The notes below the pieces were generated by a model, which saw only the letters and a program-made list of their open reading frames with translations, did no database searches and was not told the origin of the DNA. Source: Prevotella sp. (GTDB taxonomy: Bacteria; Bacteroidota; Bacteroidia; Bacteroidales; Bacteroidaceae). Taken from it: a stretch of DNA of 32,761 bases. This document shows, piece by piece, positions 1-7,368 of this stretch. Location: assembly GCA_022764085.1 (NCBI GenBank), contig JALERP010000172.1, positions 1-32,761 of the forward strand, read 5' to 3'. Position 1 is the first letter of the stretch, and each line of letters begins with the position of its first letter. The position numbers were made by a program, and so were the translations under genes.

Positions 1-405
1 AAAGTGACCCGTCACAAGATTAAGTTCGACAAGAACAACATTCACGACGTCTTCAGTGTGAAACCAGTGAACTACGGCACGCTCACCACCTCACAGGCTG
101 CCGACCAGATTGCCAACGAGTCGTCGCTCACCCCGGGAGACGTGCTCAACGTGCTCAACCGCTATTCGCACTACGTCAAGCAGAACCTGCAGAAGGGCTA
201 TGCCATCGAATTGTTCGGATTCGGCAAGCTCGACATCAAGTTCATCAAGACTACCACTCCCGACAAGAAGAAGGCCACGTCGGCTCTCGTCAAGGGAATG
301 ATGCCCAACTTTGTGGGTTCACTTCAGTCAGTGTCCTGTTCGACTCGGCAGTTGTATCTGTTGTCGTTATTCATCGACTTGTCTTTTTTTATCCGCAGAT
401 GTTAG
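1..405 (+). CDS. HU-like (IHF/HU fold) DNA-binding protein, 5'-partial, C-terminus aberrant
   Basis: The frame is open from base 1, so the gene probably begins outside the window. The GTG at 4 is only the first possible start inside it. The text from about residue 20 to 100 (GTLTTSQAADQIANESSLTP, then GYAIELFGFGKLDIKF and LVKGMMPNF) has the helix-helix-beta layout of Bacteroidetes HU-like proteins, which bind DNA non-specifically as dimers. These normally continue after MMPNF with a conserved strand and tail. Here family resemblance stops near base 312, and the remaining ~30 residues (Ser/Phe/Leu-rich, ending FFIRRC) look like read-through into unrelated DNA before TAG at 403-405. I therefore suspect 3' truncation by an old rearrangement. 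Next to it is a decayed upxY gene, so the whole left end looks like degraded accessory DNA. The family call is from motif memory; the truncation is an inference. Confidence 0.6.
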   Translation, partial: KVTRHKIKFDKNNIHDVFSVKPVNYGTLTTSQAADQIANESSLTPGDVLNVLNRYSHYVKQNLQKGYAIELFGFGKLDIKFIKTTTPDKKKATSALVKGMMPNFVGSLQSVSCSTRQLYLLSLFIDLSFFIRRC

Positions 406-502
406 ACAGATGTTATACAGATAGAATCATCTAGAGCTCATAGAGAGCTGCGCATCATGTTTGCCGCATGGAAAATGTGTTTGACATCTGTGGATTTTAT
501 TT
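406..502. other. Short non-coding stretch in decayed accessory DNA
   Basis: No ORF with recognisable protein character is present. It contains short imperfect iterations of a CAGATGTTA-like word (about 396-422) and a small palindromic stretch around 433-452 (TAGAGCTCATAGAGAGCT). It separates the aberrant HU-like 3' end from the end of the upxY pseudogene and may contain the junction of the rearrangement that truncated the first gene. Confidence 0.4.
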
Positions 503-1099
503 CTATTCTACTAACTCAAGCATCTCTATGGGGTATTCGGTTTTTGCTCAACCAAGGAAATCTACAACTATGGCTATCGAGGTTGAACCGTTGGGCTCCC
601 TGTAGAGATGCCCTTCCATGCCTACAAAACGTCCTGACTTTACCCTTACCTTGCTAGCCAAATGGAGCTTGGACGGGTCTATCATCACTGGATTCTCGGC
701 ATCGCCCACCATCCTGCGGAAGGTGTCCATCTGGCTGTCGGGGATGCGGGCGAAGTCGTTTTTGCCATCTTTGGATTTCCCTTGCCCTGTCCATAAGGAA
801 GTGGAGGATGAACTTGGCACGGCATGCTATGTCATAGCAGTCTTTGTCCGAACAGCGGATGAAGACGTAGCACGGGGACAGAGTACCTTGTCAACCCAGA
901 CGCGCTTGCCGGTGCTCGGCCACTCATGCAACTCTCGCTGGATGGGAACGTACGAGATGACTTTCTAGTTCTCGTCTTCGCTATCATCATATTTCTTCTC
1001 CTTGTTCAGGATTGTGAAGAATTTATCCAGCTTGTCACGGCAGGATTTTTCTGTATTGGAGGTTACAACGGCTATGAACCAGTGATTTCCGTCAGCCAT
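503..1099 (-). pseudogene. upxY: Degenerate UpxY-family (NusG-like) capsule transcription antiterminator
   Basis: Reading the minus strand from ATG at 1097-1099 gives a NusG N-terminal start (MADGNHWFIAVVTSNTEKSC), then TAG at 965-967 in codon 45. The same frame continues with KVISYVPIQRELHEWPSTGK until a 1-base deletion near 885. The next frame reads PCYVFIRCSDKDCYDIACRA and FILHFLMDRAR. A 1-base insertion in a G run (about 778-781) moves to the frame carrying NDFARIPDSQMDTFRRMV, KVRVKSGRFVGMEGHLYREP (the KOW region) and VDFLG. A TGA at 548-550 sits where the family has Cys, followed in frame by AKTEYPIEMLELVE and a true TAG at 503-505. UpxY proteins load on RNA polymerase at capsule-locus leaders and prevent premature termination. 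With two nonsense codons and two frameshifts, this copy is dead. The family call is confident; the exact frameshift bases are inferred. Confidence 0.85.
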
Positions 1100-1310
1100 G
1101 GTGATTAAGCTAAAGGTTTAAGATTATTCGCAGTTTGGTAAGGGTGTATTTTGGATTTATTTAACGCCTACGGCGTCGGCAAGTTTTTGCACTTGTCGAG
1201 GTTGAAAAAGTGTGGTTGAGGTCTTTTCATGGCCTCATTGTTCGCTTTTTTGATACTTGCCATACCTTAGCAAAATTGCCCCACTCTTAGTGAGAGTGAG
1301 TCAATTTGCT
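1100..1310 (-). promoter_or_regulatory. Structured leader of the upxY remnant
   Basis: This is about 210 bases between the likely promoter and the upxY ATG with no coding. It contains a run of hairpins: 1282-1298 (CACTCT / AGAGTG, 5-base loop) nested in an outer arm AGCAAAATTG / CAATTTGCT (about 1269-1309), 1218-1236 (GAGGTC / GGCCTC, one G-U pair), 1177-1198 (CGGCAAGT / ACTTGTCG, one G-U pair) and 1164-1176 (ACGCC / GGCGT). Long untranslated leaders are where UpxY proteins are known to act in Bacteroides capsule loci. That these hairpins were pausing, loading or termination sites is inference. Confidence 0.5.
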
Positions 1311-1319
1311 GCAAAGGTA
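1311..1319 (-). promoter_or_regulatory. -7 box (TACCTTTGC) for the upxY remnant
   Basis: The reverse complement of GCAAAGGTA is TACCTTTGC, a perfect Bacteroidetes TAnnTTTG element. No good TTTG or TTG lies 19-21 bases upstream, so the -33 element is weak or lost. Transcription would start near 1305, just in front of the first leader hairpin. Confidence 0.5.
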
Positions 1320-1339
1320 CAATTTTTCTTATAAAACAT

Positions 1340-1392
1340 GCCCTAAACCTCAAAAAATCTTCAAATGGTTAATTGTTTTTAACGTTTAGGGC
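1340..1392. repeat. 9-bp perfect inverted repeat enclosing an inner hairpin (possible terminator)
   Basis: GCCCTAAAC at 1340-1348 and GTTTAGGGC at 1384-1392 are perfect reverse complements. Inside, GTTAA (1368-1372) and TTAAC (1379-1383) form a second stem. The structure starts 2 bases after the stop of the M64 peptidase gene, so it may end the rho-GH25-folK-M64 transcript. There is no long U tract, so intrinsic termination is uncertain. Confidence 0.45.
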
Positions 1393-1394
1393 AA

Positions 1395-2639
1395 CTATAA
1401 ATGTGGCTTTTGGCTAATGTAGAAGAGGATGAGGCGCTCCAAGGCCTGCTGGCATACGGGACAGAAATCGTCAACCTCGTTTATGCGCATACGGCAGGTG
1501 TCGCAACCTCGCCATACGCCGTTGATGAGATAGCCGCCGCCCTCTACCAAGCCTGCCTTGCCCTCGGCGATGAGGTTGCCCCACTTCTTGCTGAAGTCAT
1601 GCTTGGTGGTGATGTTCTGCTCCCAGGGCTCAGTGTCGGAGAAATACATCGGGTCGTCGTTGCTGTAGGTGTATTCGTCGGCAAGTCCGCCGAAGCTGTG
1701 GCCGAACTCGTGGACAACCACTGGGCGGAACTTCTTGTCCTTGGCGGCGGTGAGTGTGTAGCTGTTATAGATGCCGCCGCCGCCGTATTTCGTGGAATTT
1801 ACCAGCACGATGATGTGCTCGTAGGGCACTGCCACGAGGTGGTCGTGCAGCTGCTTGAGGTGGAGAGTGGTGAGGTAGCGGTCGCTGTAGAAGGTGTTGA
1901 AATGCGACGAGAGGGCGGTGTTTATCCATTTGCCGTTGCCCGGCTCGCTCGTACCGCTCTCCTTGGAGGGCGACTCCACGGCGATGATGTGGAAATAGTC
2001 CTTGTATTTCTTGAAGGTGGCATGACTGAAGAGCGCATCTATGGCTATGCGGGCGTCGTCGATGAAGGAGGGCATCTCGTCGGCGGTGTAGCCCTCCGCC
2101 ACGAAGGCTATGTGGATGCAGTTGGATGTGTCCTTTGCCGCATGGAGCACGGAGTAGGGGTTGACGGGACGTGAGATCTTGCGTATGAGGATGTCGTCGG
2201 GGCGCACTTTGTGCGTCATCGTGGCGAACACCTTCTGATGATAGTCGAAGAGGTCAACGGTGACAAGGGCGGAGTCCTTGGGGAAGGGCACGAGAAAGAC
2301 GTTCTCGAAGGACTTGGGAGTGGACTTCGACTCCTCAGTGGCGAGCCATTCCTGGAAGAGGGTGGAGAAGGAGTGGCGATAGATGACCTTGCCGCTGCGG
2401 GCGTCGCGAAGGGTTATTTGTCCGTTGCCTTCGAGGGGCAGGCGGTCGAGGTTGTGCTTCCTGCCATACCATCCGGGTGTCTCGGAGAGTTGGTCAACAT
2501 AGAGGGCCTGGCTATTGCGGTCGCCGGCAAAGACATAGTCGAGCCTCAGGGTGTTTCCGTTGAAATACTCGTCGAAGCCTTGGGCGGTGGTGCACAGTGT
2601 GAGTGCCGCCATAATGAGTGACAATAGGATCTTCTTCAT
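1395..2639 (-). CDS. M64-family (IgA peptidase M64-like) secreted zinc metallopeptidase
   Basis: The 414-residue protein starts at MKKILLSLIMAALTLCTTAQ, a Sec signal peptide. The frame is open a further 99 codons upstream, but that stretch is His/Arg/Pro-rich, antisense to folK, and is not used. An N-terminal beta-rich domain (about 22-160) is followed by the M64 catalytic domain, opening HIAFVAEGYTADEM at ~177. The zinc site is H310-E-F-G-H314, extended to HEFGHSFGGLADEY with D321/E322; H310, H314 and the downstream acidic residue are the expected ligands and E311 the general base. A C-terminal CDTC...CPVC cluster may form disulfides or bind metal. Family members are exported peptidases, the founder being the Clostridium ramosum IgA protease, but most Bacteroidetes members have unknown substrates. 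It is last in the operon rho-GH25-folK-M64, 14 bases after folK. Family confident, substrate unknown. Confidence 0.9.
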   Translation of the reverse strand: MKKILLSLIMAALTLCTTAQGFDEYFNGNTLRLDYVFAGDRNSQALYVDQLSETPGWYGRKHNLDRLPLEGNGQITLRDARSGKVIYRHSFSTLFQEWLATEESKSTPKSFENVFLVPFPKDSALVTVDLFDYHQKVFATMTHKVRPDDILIRKISRPVNPYSVLHAAKDTSNCIHIAFVAEGYTADEMPSFIDDARIAIDALFSHATFKKYKDYFHIIAVESPSKESGTSEPGNGKWINTALSSHFNTFYSDRYLTTLHLKQLHDHLVAVPYEHIIVLVNSTKYGGGGIYNSYTLTAAKDKKFRPVVVHEFGHSFGGLADEYTYSNDDPMYFSDTEPWEQNITTKHDFSKKWGNLIAEGKAGLVEGGGYLINGVWRGCDTCRMRINEVDDFCPVCQQALERLILFYISQKPHL

Positions 2640-2653
2640 AAATGTATTGTTTT

Positions 2654-3019
2654 TTATTGTTCTTTTATTTGACGATATAGTTCTATGATGTATTCGCGGT
2701 TCCAGTCGTCGGGATGTAGCCGGGTGTCGTCGTATTGCATGATGTCGATATCGATGCTGACGATGCCCTTTCCGTGCTGGCGGCCGAGGGTTTGCTCGGT
2801 GGCCTTGGTGCGGAGGGTCAGGCGGTCGAGGGTGAGCGCGGTGGTGCATTCCAGAAGCTGGTTGTGGAAGTCGGGTGATGACATTCCAATAGGCTCTGTG
2901 GCGATGATGTCCGATGCCGCGGTGACGTTGAGCCACTCGCCCATGAGCTGTCGGGCTTTTGGGAGGAGGTCGCGGCTGACGTTCGACCCTAATGCTATTA
3001 TGACGTAGTGTTGACTCAT
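2654..3019 (-). CDS. folK: 2-amino-4-hydroxy-6-hydroxymethyldihydropteridine pyrophosphokinase (HPPK), short form
   Basis: This enzyme transfers pyrophosphate from ATP to 6-hydroxymethyl-dihydropterin in folate synthesis. The N-terminus ALGSNVSRDLLPKARQLM is the HPPK start pattern; ATEPIGMSSPDFHNQLLECT matches the pterin-binding Asn region, and GIVSIDIDIMQYDD carries the metal-binding D-x-D seen as LDLDI in E. coli. At 121 residues it is shorter than the usual ~160. The C-terminal pterin/ATP loop region (the family H-P-R segment) is reduced to LHPDDWNREYI, so it is a compact or diverged version. Its ATG begins on the base next to the stop of the GH25 gene, so the two are surely co-transcribed and probably translationally coupled. 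No other folate gene is in the window. Confidence 0.85.
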   Translation of the reverse strand: MSQHYVIIALGSNVSRDLLPKARQLMGEWLNVTAASDIIATEPIGMSSPDFHNQLLECTTALTLDRLTLRTKATEQTLGRQHGKGIVSIDIDIMQYDDTRLHPDDWNREYIIELYRQIKEQ

Positions 3020-4621
3020 TTACTTTATGCAGTTTTGTCGGATGAATTCATCGAATTGAGATTGGTAGCCGTTGAAGACGTTGATATCCACGTCGCCGTG
3101 TATTCCTCTCACGTGGCCGTCGGGCGAGAGTTGCCAGAAGAGCAGCTTTACGTCGGGCTTGAACTCGCCGTAGCGGGCTATCCACACGAGGTAGTTGCGC
3201 TTGATGTCGGGGGCGCGGTCGAGATACTTGTTGACGAACGACTGGCTGACATAGAGCACAGGCTTGGTGCCCGTGGCTGCCTCTACCGCCTTGAGCCACT
3301 GTCTGACGTTGCGGAAGAGTGCGTCGGCTCCGCCCATCTTGTTTATCTGTGCCGTAGTGGGTTCAACATCGAGCACCGGCGGCATGTCGCCTTTCCTGAG
3401 ACGTGTGTTCCTGAGAAAGAAGCGCGCCTGCGATGCTCCCGGGGTGCGGGTTGAGAAGAAATGGTAGGCTCCCACGTGTATGCCGTGCTTTCGCGCTTGG
3501 GTGTAGTCGGTGTGGAAGAAACGGTTGCGTATGGTGGTGCCCTCGGTGGATTTGATATACACGAATGACACAGGATAGTCGGTGGCGCCGTTTACATTTT
3601 TTCGGCTGAGATGTCCGAGCGAGGTGATTCTGAGCCGCTTCCAGAGTATGGGGTATTTATTTCGCCCCTTTCCGTGCTGGTACTTTGATATGTCGATGCC
3701 GTAGATGCGCTCCGAGGTGTATTGCATCCTTTCGCCGCGAAACTTGCCGTTGCTCCATTCTCCAGCCTTGAGCGAAGTGGTGTTTATGGCCACTCCGAAG
3801 CCATCCTCGCGGTCATCCTCGAATCGTCCCTCGTAGGTGGTGCGGTCGGCATAGGTGTAGGAGCCGTGTCCGCATGCCAGCATCCACTTGTTCATGTGTC
3901 CAGTGAAGATGCCGCAGGAGTCATACCGGGTGCCGTTGACGATGGTGTCGGCATTCCATGTGCCAGTCACGAGTCGCCGTGAGTTATCGAATGCCACTCC
4001 CTTTCCCGAGCGTTGCATCCTGAGCCATCTGCCCCCAGTCCATACGCCCCCTTGTATGCCCACGAATATAGGCGACGGTTTCACGCTGTCGATGCGCTGG
4101 GTGGTGGCTATGCGTCTTGTCTCGAGCCTTGTAGTGCTGTTGATGGCTGACAGGGCGTCGCGCCATTTCTCCAGCCGTGTCCTCTCGTTTGTCAGGACGG
4201 TCATTCTCGCGGCCACCACGTCGAATCCCTCGTCCTGCACGTTGTGGCGGTCGAGGTAGTATTCGAGTTCGTGCCTTACGGAGTCGAGCTGTGATATGCG
4301 CAGGTTGATGACGGAGCGGCTTTTCTCCACCATGCGGTATATATGCGCGGGGCTGACGCTTATGCTCCTTGTGAGTCCAGCGTTGACGGGTGTAAGTGCC
4401 ATTCCCCTCATCGTGGTGTCGTTGGCGATGTGGCGGAAGTACATCACGGTTTTTCCGTCAGCCCTCAGTTCATTGTATGCCTTGGTTTCGAGGTAAGGCA
4501 GTTGGCATTGGCGCCTGTATTCCAGGGCAAAAAACGCCACCGCCACAATTGCCAATAATGACAACAACGCCAAGGATAGTTTCCTCAGCGTTGAAATCTT
4601 TATATATACATAGCCTTTCAT
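3020..4621 (-). CDS. Membrane-anchored MORN-like repeat protein fused to a GH25 muramidase domain
   Basis: The protein is 533 residues. A short cytosolic N-terminus and a hydrophobic anchor (about 13-34) are followed by a charged, probably helical region (about 90-165), then a MORN-like segment (about 190-300, with GTWNADTIVNG, GHGSYTYADRTTYEGRFEDD, GEWSNGKFRGE). The GH25 domain runs from ~305 to 525: GIDISKYQHG with D310, VSFVYIKSTEG, GAYHFFS, VLDVEPT with D418 and E420, and FWQLSPDG...GDVDINVFNG. GH25 enzymes cut the MurNAc-GlcNAc bond of peptidoglycan through an Asp/Glu pair; both acidic positions are present, so it is probably active in the periplasm. The start is 9 bases after the rho stop and the stop abuts the folK ATG. 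MORN-like repeats may bind lipid or protein; their role here is inference. Confidence 0.85.
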   Translation of the reverse strand: MKGYVYIKISTLRKLSLALLSLLAIVAVAFFALEYRRQCQLPYLETKAYNELRADGKTVMYFRHIANDTTMRGMALTPVNAGLTRSISVSPAHIYRMVEKSRSVINLRISQLDSVRHELEYYLDRHNVQDEGFDVVAARMTVLTNERTRLEKWRDALSAINSTTRLETRRIATTQRIDSVKPSPIFVGIQGGVWTGGRWLRMQRSGKGVAFDNSRRLVTGTWNADTIVNGTRYDSCGIFTGHMNKWMLACGHGSYTYADRTTYEGRFEDDREDGFGVAINTTSLKAGEWSNGKFRGERMQYTSERIYGIDISKYQHGKGRNKYPILWKRLRITSLGHLSRKNVNGATDYPVSFVYIKSTEGTTIRNRFFHTDYTQARKHGIHVGAYHFFSTRTPGASQARFFLRNTRLRKGDMPPVLDVEPTTAQINKMGGADALFRNVRQWLKAVEAATGTKPVLYVSQSFVNKYLDRAPDIKRNYLVWIARYGEFKPDVKLLFWQLSPDGHVRGIHGDVDINVFNGYQSQFDEFIRQNCIK

Positions 4622-4630
4622 TGGCGACTT

Positions 4631-6667
4631 TTATCCGTTCATTGACAACAGGAATTCCTCGTTGTTTCTTGTCTGCACCAGTCGGTCCCTGACGGTGGTC
4701 ATAGCCTCGATGGGGTTCATCTCGCTGATGAACTTGCGTATGATCCACATGCGGTTGAGTGTCGTCTGGTCCTGCAGCAGGTCGTCGCGTCGGGTGCTCG
4801 ACTGCACGAGGTTGACTGACGGGAATATTCGCTTGTTGCTGAGCATGCGGTCGAGCTGCAGCTCCATGTTGCCGGTTCCCTTGAATTCCTCGAAAATCAC
4901 CTCGTCCATCTTCGAGCCGGTGTCGATGAGGGCAGTGGCTATGATGGTGAGCGAGCCTCCGTTCTCGATGTTACGTGCCGCTCCGAAGAATCTCTTGGGT
5001 TTTTGCAGTGCGTTGGCATCCACACCACCGGTGAGCACCTTTCCGCTGGCAGGGCTTACGGTGTTGTAGGCGCGTGCGAGTCGTGTTATGGAGTCGAGGA
5101 AGATTACCACGTCGTGTCCGCACTCCACCATGCGCTTTGCCTTCTCCAGTACGATGCCGGCAATCTTGACGTGACGCTCGGCAGGTTCGTCGAATGTGGA
5201 TGCGATTACCTCTGCATCCACGGTGCGCGACATGTCGGTCACCTCCTCCGGTCGCTCATCGATGAGCAGCATCATGAGGTATGCCTCGGGATGGTTGGCG
5301 GCAATGGCGTTGGCGATGTCCTTCATGAGAATGGTCTTACCCGTCTTGGGCTGCGCCACGATGAGGGCACGCTGTCCCTTGCCGATGGGCGAGAACAGGT
5401 CAACGATGCGTGTGCTTGGATTAGTGGTCATGGGATCGCCGCAGAGATTGAACTTCTCGTCGGGGAAGAGGGGTGTGAGGTGTTCGAAAGAGATACGGTC
5501 TCTCACCTCTGCCGGGTTGCGTCCGTTGATGAATTTCACAGTGCTGAGGGCGAAATATTTTTCGTTCTCGCGTGGTGGTCTCACAGTGCAGTCTATCACG
5601 TCTCCGGTCTTGAGTCCGTATTTCTTTATTTGTTGTGGTGAGATATAGATATCGTCGGGTGATGATAGGTAGTTGTAGTCGCTTGAGCGCAGGAATCCGT
5701 AGCCGTCGGACAGTATTTCCAACACGCCGTTGCCCTCGATGATGTCGTCAAAGTTATATTCGTCCTCCTCGTTGCCCTGTATGGGCTGCTGCGGCATATC
5801 GTTGTTCCTGATGGCGGTGGGGCGGTCGAAGATGTCGAGTGTTGGCATGGCTTCCTGGTCTTCAATTGGAATATCCTTCACAATGATGAAGTCGGTGCCG
5901 TCCTTTGGATCGCCCAGCCATTTGCCTTCGGCGTCAACACCCTTTCCTTTATCGTCGGTTTGTGGCGCAGTGTTGGCATCCTGGTTGTGCTGCTCCATTT
6001 TTTCCTTAAGCATCTCCACCATTTCGGGCGATGGAGCTTCATCCGTTGTGTCAGCCAACTGGTTGTTTTCGGCAGTGTCCTGAATTTGCACAGATTCTTC
6101 CTGAGCGTTATCGGCAGTGTTATCAGCAACGTTATCGGCAGCGTTATCGGCAGCAATATCAGCAGCGTTTTCAGTAGCGTATGCCTCATCCGCTTGTTCC
6201 TCAGTGAAAGGCAGTTCCATCTGCAGCGTCTGATTGTCCTGCTGTTCCTGCAGTTGTTTAGCCTCTTCCTCGGCGAGCCTTGCCTTTTCCGCCTCAATGG
6301 CTGCAAGTTCAGCCTTCGACTTCCTTCCTCGTTTCTTGGGTGCGGGTGCGGGAGCGTCAGTTGCTGTTGTGGCGTCAGCTGCGGCAGCGGTTTTTGGGGT
6401 TGATTTCTTGGCGTTTGTACCGTTGACATCGAAATTTTCTCCGTCAGAGCCTTTGACGGTATATACCTTGTCGGTATCCTTTTTCACTATTCTTGTCCTT
6501 TTTCTTTTTGACGTGGTACTGGCAGCCGAATCCTCGGCGGCTTTGTCCAAAATGGCATACACGACGTTTTCCAACTGGTCGTCAGGATTAACCTTGATTC
6601 CCAGTCCGTCTGCAATAGTCACCAGTTTGGTGATGTCCATTGACTCTAATTCTTCTTTTGTGTACAT
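4631..6667 (-). CDS. rho: Transcription termination factor Rho with long disordered N-terminal insertion
   Basis: Rho is a hexameric RNA-dependent ATPase that ends transcription. The start is ATG at 6665-6667 ([20 protein letters not shown]), the normal Rho N-terminal helical motif. The frame is open 40 codons further up, but that stretch lies across the promoter and is rejected. The protein is 678 residues against ~420 in E. coli. The N-terminal domain (1-45) is followed by an insertion (about 46-305) rich in Lys/Arg (KKRGRKSK) and then acidic/Ala/Asn/Gln residues, with tandem AADN/VADN units at about 168-187. The RNA-binding cold-shock domain (about 311-385, [13 protein letters not shown]) and ATPase core follow, with Walker A QPKTGKT (439-445), [22 protein letters not shown] and TGGVDANAL. 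It heads the operon rho-GH25-folK-M64. Such insertions are typical of Bacteroidetes Rho. Confidence 0.97.
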   Translation of the reverse strand: MYTKEELESMDITKLVTIADGLGIKVNPDDQLENVVYAILDKAAEDSAASTTSKRKRTRIVKKDTDKVYTVKGSDGENFDVNGTNAKKSTPKTAAAADATTATDAPAPAPKKRGRKSKAELAAIEAEKARLAEEEAKQLQEQQDNQTLQMELPFTEEQADEAYATENAADIAADNAADNVADNTADNAQEESVQIQDTAENNQLADTTDEAPSPEMVEMLKEKMEQHNQDANTAPQTDDKGKGVDAEGKWLGDPKDGTDFIIVKDIPIEDQEAMPTLDIFDRPTAIRNNDMPQQPIQGNEEDEYNFDDIIEGNGVLEILSDGYGFLRSSDYNYLSSPDDIYISPQQIKKYGLKTGDVIDCTVRPPRENEKYFALSTVKFINGRNPAEVRDRISFEHLTPLFPDEKFNLCGDPMTTNPSTRIVDLFSPIGKGQRALIVAQPKTGKTILMKDIANAIAANHPEAYLMMLLIDERPEEVTDMSRTVDAEVIASTFDEPAERHVKIAGIVLEKAKRMVECGHDVVIFLDSITRLARAYNTVSPASGKVLTGGVDANALQKPKRFFGAARNIENGGSLTIIATALIDTGSKMDEVIFEEFKGTGNMELQLDRMLSNKRIFPSVNLVQSSTRRDDLLQDQTTLNRMWIIRKFISEMNPIEAMTTVRDRLVQTRNNEEFLLSMNG

Positions 6668-6670
6668 ACT

Positions 6671-6698
6671 TTTATCAGTATATTTAAAATATGATAAA
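6671..6698 (-). promoter_or_regulatory. Inverted repeat just upstream of the rho start codon
   Basis: TTTATCA at 6671-6677 and TGATAAA at 6692-6698 are perfect reverse complements, ending three bases before the rho ATG. In the rho mRNA this would form an A/U-rich stem over the ribosome-entry region. No purine-rich Shine-Dalgarno sequence is visible there. A translational control role is speculative. Confidence 0.3.
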
Positions 6699-6755
6699 TG
6701 GGTTCTGTGATGATGTGTTTCAAGAGCAGAAACACAGTTTTCATTAAAAAACAGT

Positions 6756-6788
6756 GCAAAGGTAAGGCTTTTTTTTGAATTGAACAAA
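6756..6788 (-). promoter_or_regulatory. rho promoter (-33 TTTG, 20-base spacer, -7 TACCTTTGC)
   Basis: On the minus strand TTTG (6785-6788) is separated by exactly 20 bases from TACCTTTGC (6756-6764). This matches the Bacteroidetes primary-sigma consensus TTTG-N19-21-TAnnTTTG. Transcription would start near 6750, leaving an ~80-base leader before rho. It is divergent from the DMP19 promoter. Confidence 0.8.
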
Positions 6789-6827
6789 TTATTTTCTGTT
6801 TTTTTCGCTTAAATGCCAAAAAAAGCG

Positions 6828-6836
6828 TACCTTTGC
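6828..6836 (+). promoter_or_regulatory. -7 box (TACCTTTGC) of the DMP19-smpB unit
   Basis: TACCTTTGC lies 7 bases before the ATG at 6844, so the expected transcript starts at or within a few bases of the start codon (nearly leaderless). The -33 region is only a T-rich run. It is back to back with the rho promoter. Confidence 0.7.
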
Positions 6837-6843
6837 AGTCAAT

Positions 6844-7347
6844 ATGAAAGAAGTGACTGTTAATGACTCTTCTCTGCGCAAGGCTGCGGGGGAGGGTATG
6901 GATGAATTCGTGGATGTGTTCTTCACGGCAATCAGTGAGGCCGTGGGAGGCGAGTTGACGGCAGAGACCATGGCGGAGCTGAATGCCGACCAGTTGACGC
7001 TCTGGGCTTATCATATATTGCGCGACGAGGTGATGGACGGCGGTTTTGTGCAGCTGATACATAATGGATACGGACCGTTTATATTCCTCAACCCCTTTGC
7101 AAAGGCGATAAAGGAGTGGGGGCTGAGAGACCTGTGCAAGATGTTGCGTTCGGTGCATCCGCTCTTCAAGAAGCATCGCGAGGAACTGGAGAAGGACTGC
7201 ACCGACGAGGAATTTATGGCGTTGTTTGAGAAACATCCCGAATTTGACGACTTCGACGATGAATTTGTAGAGAACGAGGAGAGATTCACGGCAATGGTGG
7301 CGGAATATATTGACAACAACATTGCGAAGTTCGCCACTATCATATAA
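6844..7347 (+). CDS. DMP19 family protein (DUF4375-like)
   Basis: The protein is 167 residues, acidic and mostly helical, with no signal peptide, so it is cytosolic. The core LTLWAYHILRDEVMDGGFVQ, NGYGPFIFLNPFAKAIKEWG and the acidic C-terminal part (KHPEFDDFDDEFVENEE) match the DMP19/DUF4375 pattern. The namesake is the white spot syndrome virus DNA-mimic protein DMP19-like fold; the function of bacterial members is not established. The start ATG is supported by the MKEVTVNDSSLRKAAGEGMD beginning, which family members as I remember them also have, although the promoter -7 box is only 7 bases upstream. smpB follows after 21 bases and is probably co-transcribed. Family call fairly sure, function unknown. 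Confidence 0.8.
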   Translation: MKEVTVNDSSLRKAAGEGMDEFVDVFFTAISEAVGGELTAETMAELNADQLTLWAYHILRDEVMDGGFVQLIHNGYGPFIFLNPFAKAIKEWGLRDLCKMLRSVHPLFKKHREELEKDCTDEEFMALFEKHPEFDDFDDEFVENEERFTAMVAEYIDNNIAKFATII

Positions 7348-7368
7348 TATAATAAGGTATTTTGATTT

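Noticed and set aside
618..968. 116-codon plus-strand ORF over the upxY remnant
   Set aside because: The opposite strand carries clear UpxY text in three frames; the plus ORF has no family character.
1401..2174. 257-codon plus-strand ORF opposite the M64 peptidase
   Set aside because: Val/Ala/Gly-rich mirror of a well-supported minus-strand gene.
2640..2936. 99-codon N-terminal extension of the M64 peptidase frame
   Set aside because: It is antisense-frame sequence over folK, very His/Arg/Pro-rich, and a clear signal peptide starts at the internal ATG.
6668..6787. 40-codon N-terminal extension of rho
   Set aside because: It covers the promoter; the internal start [10 protein letters not shown] is the conserved Rho N-terminus.
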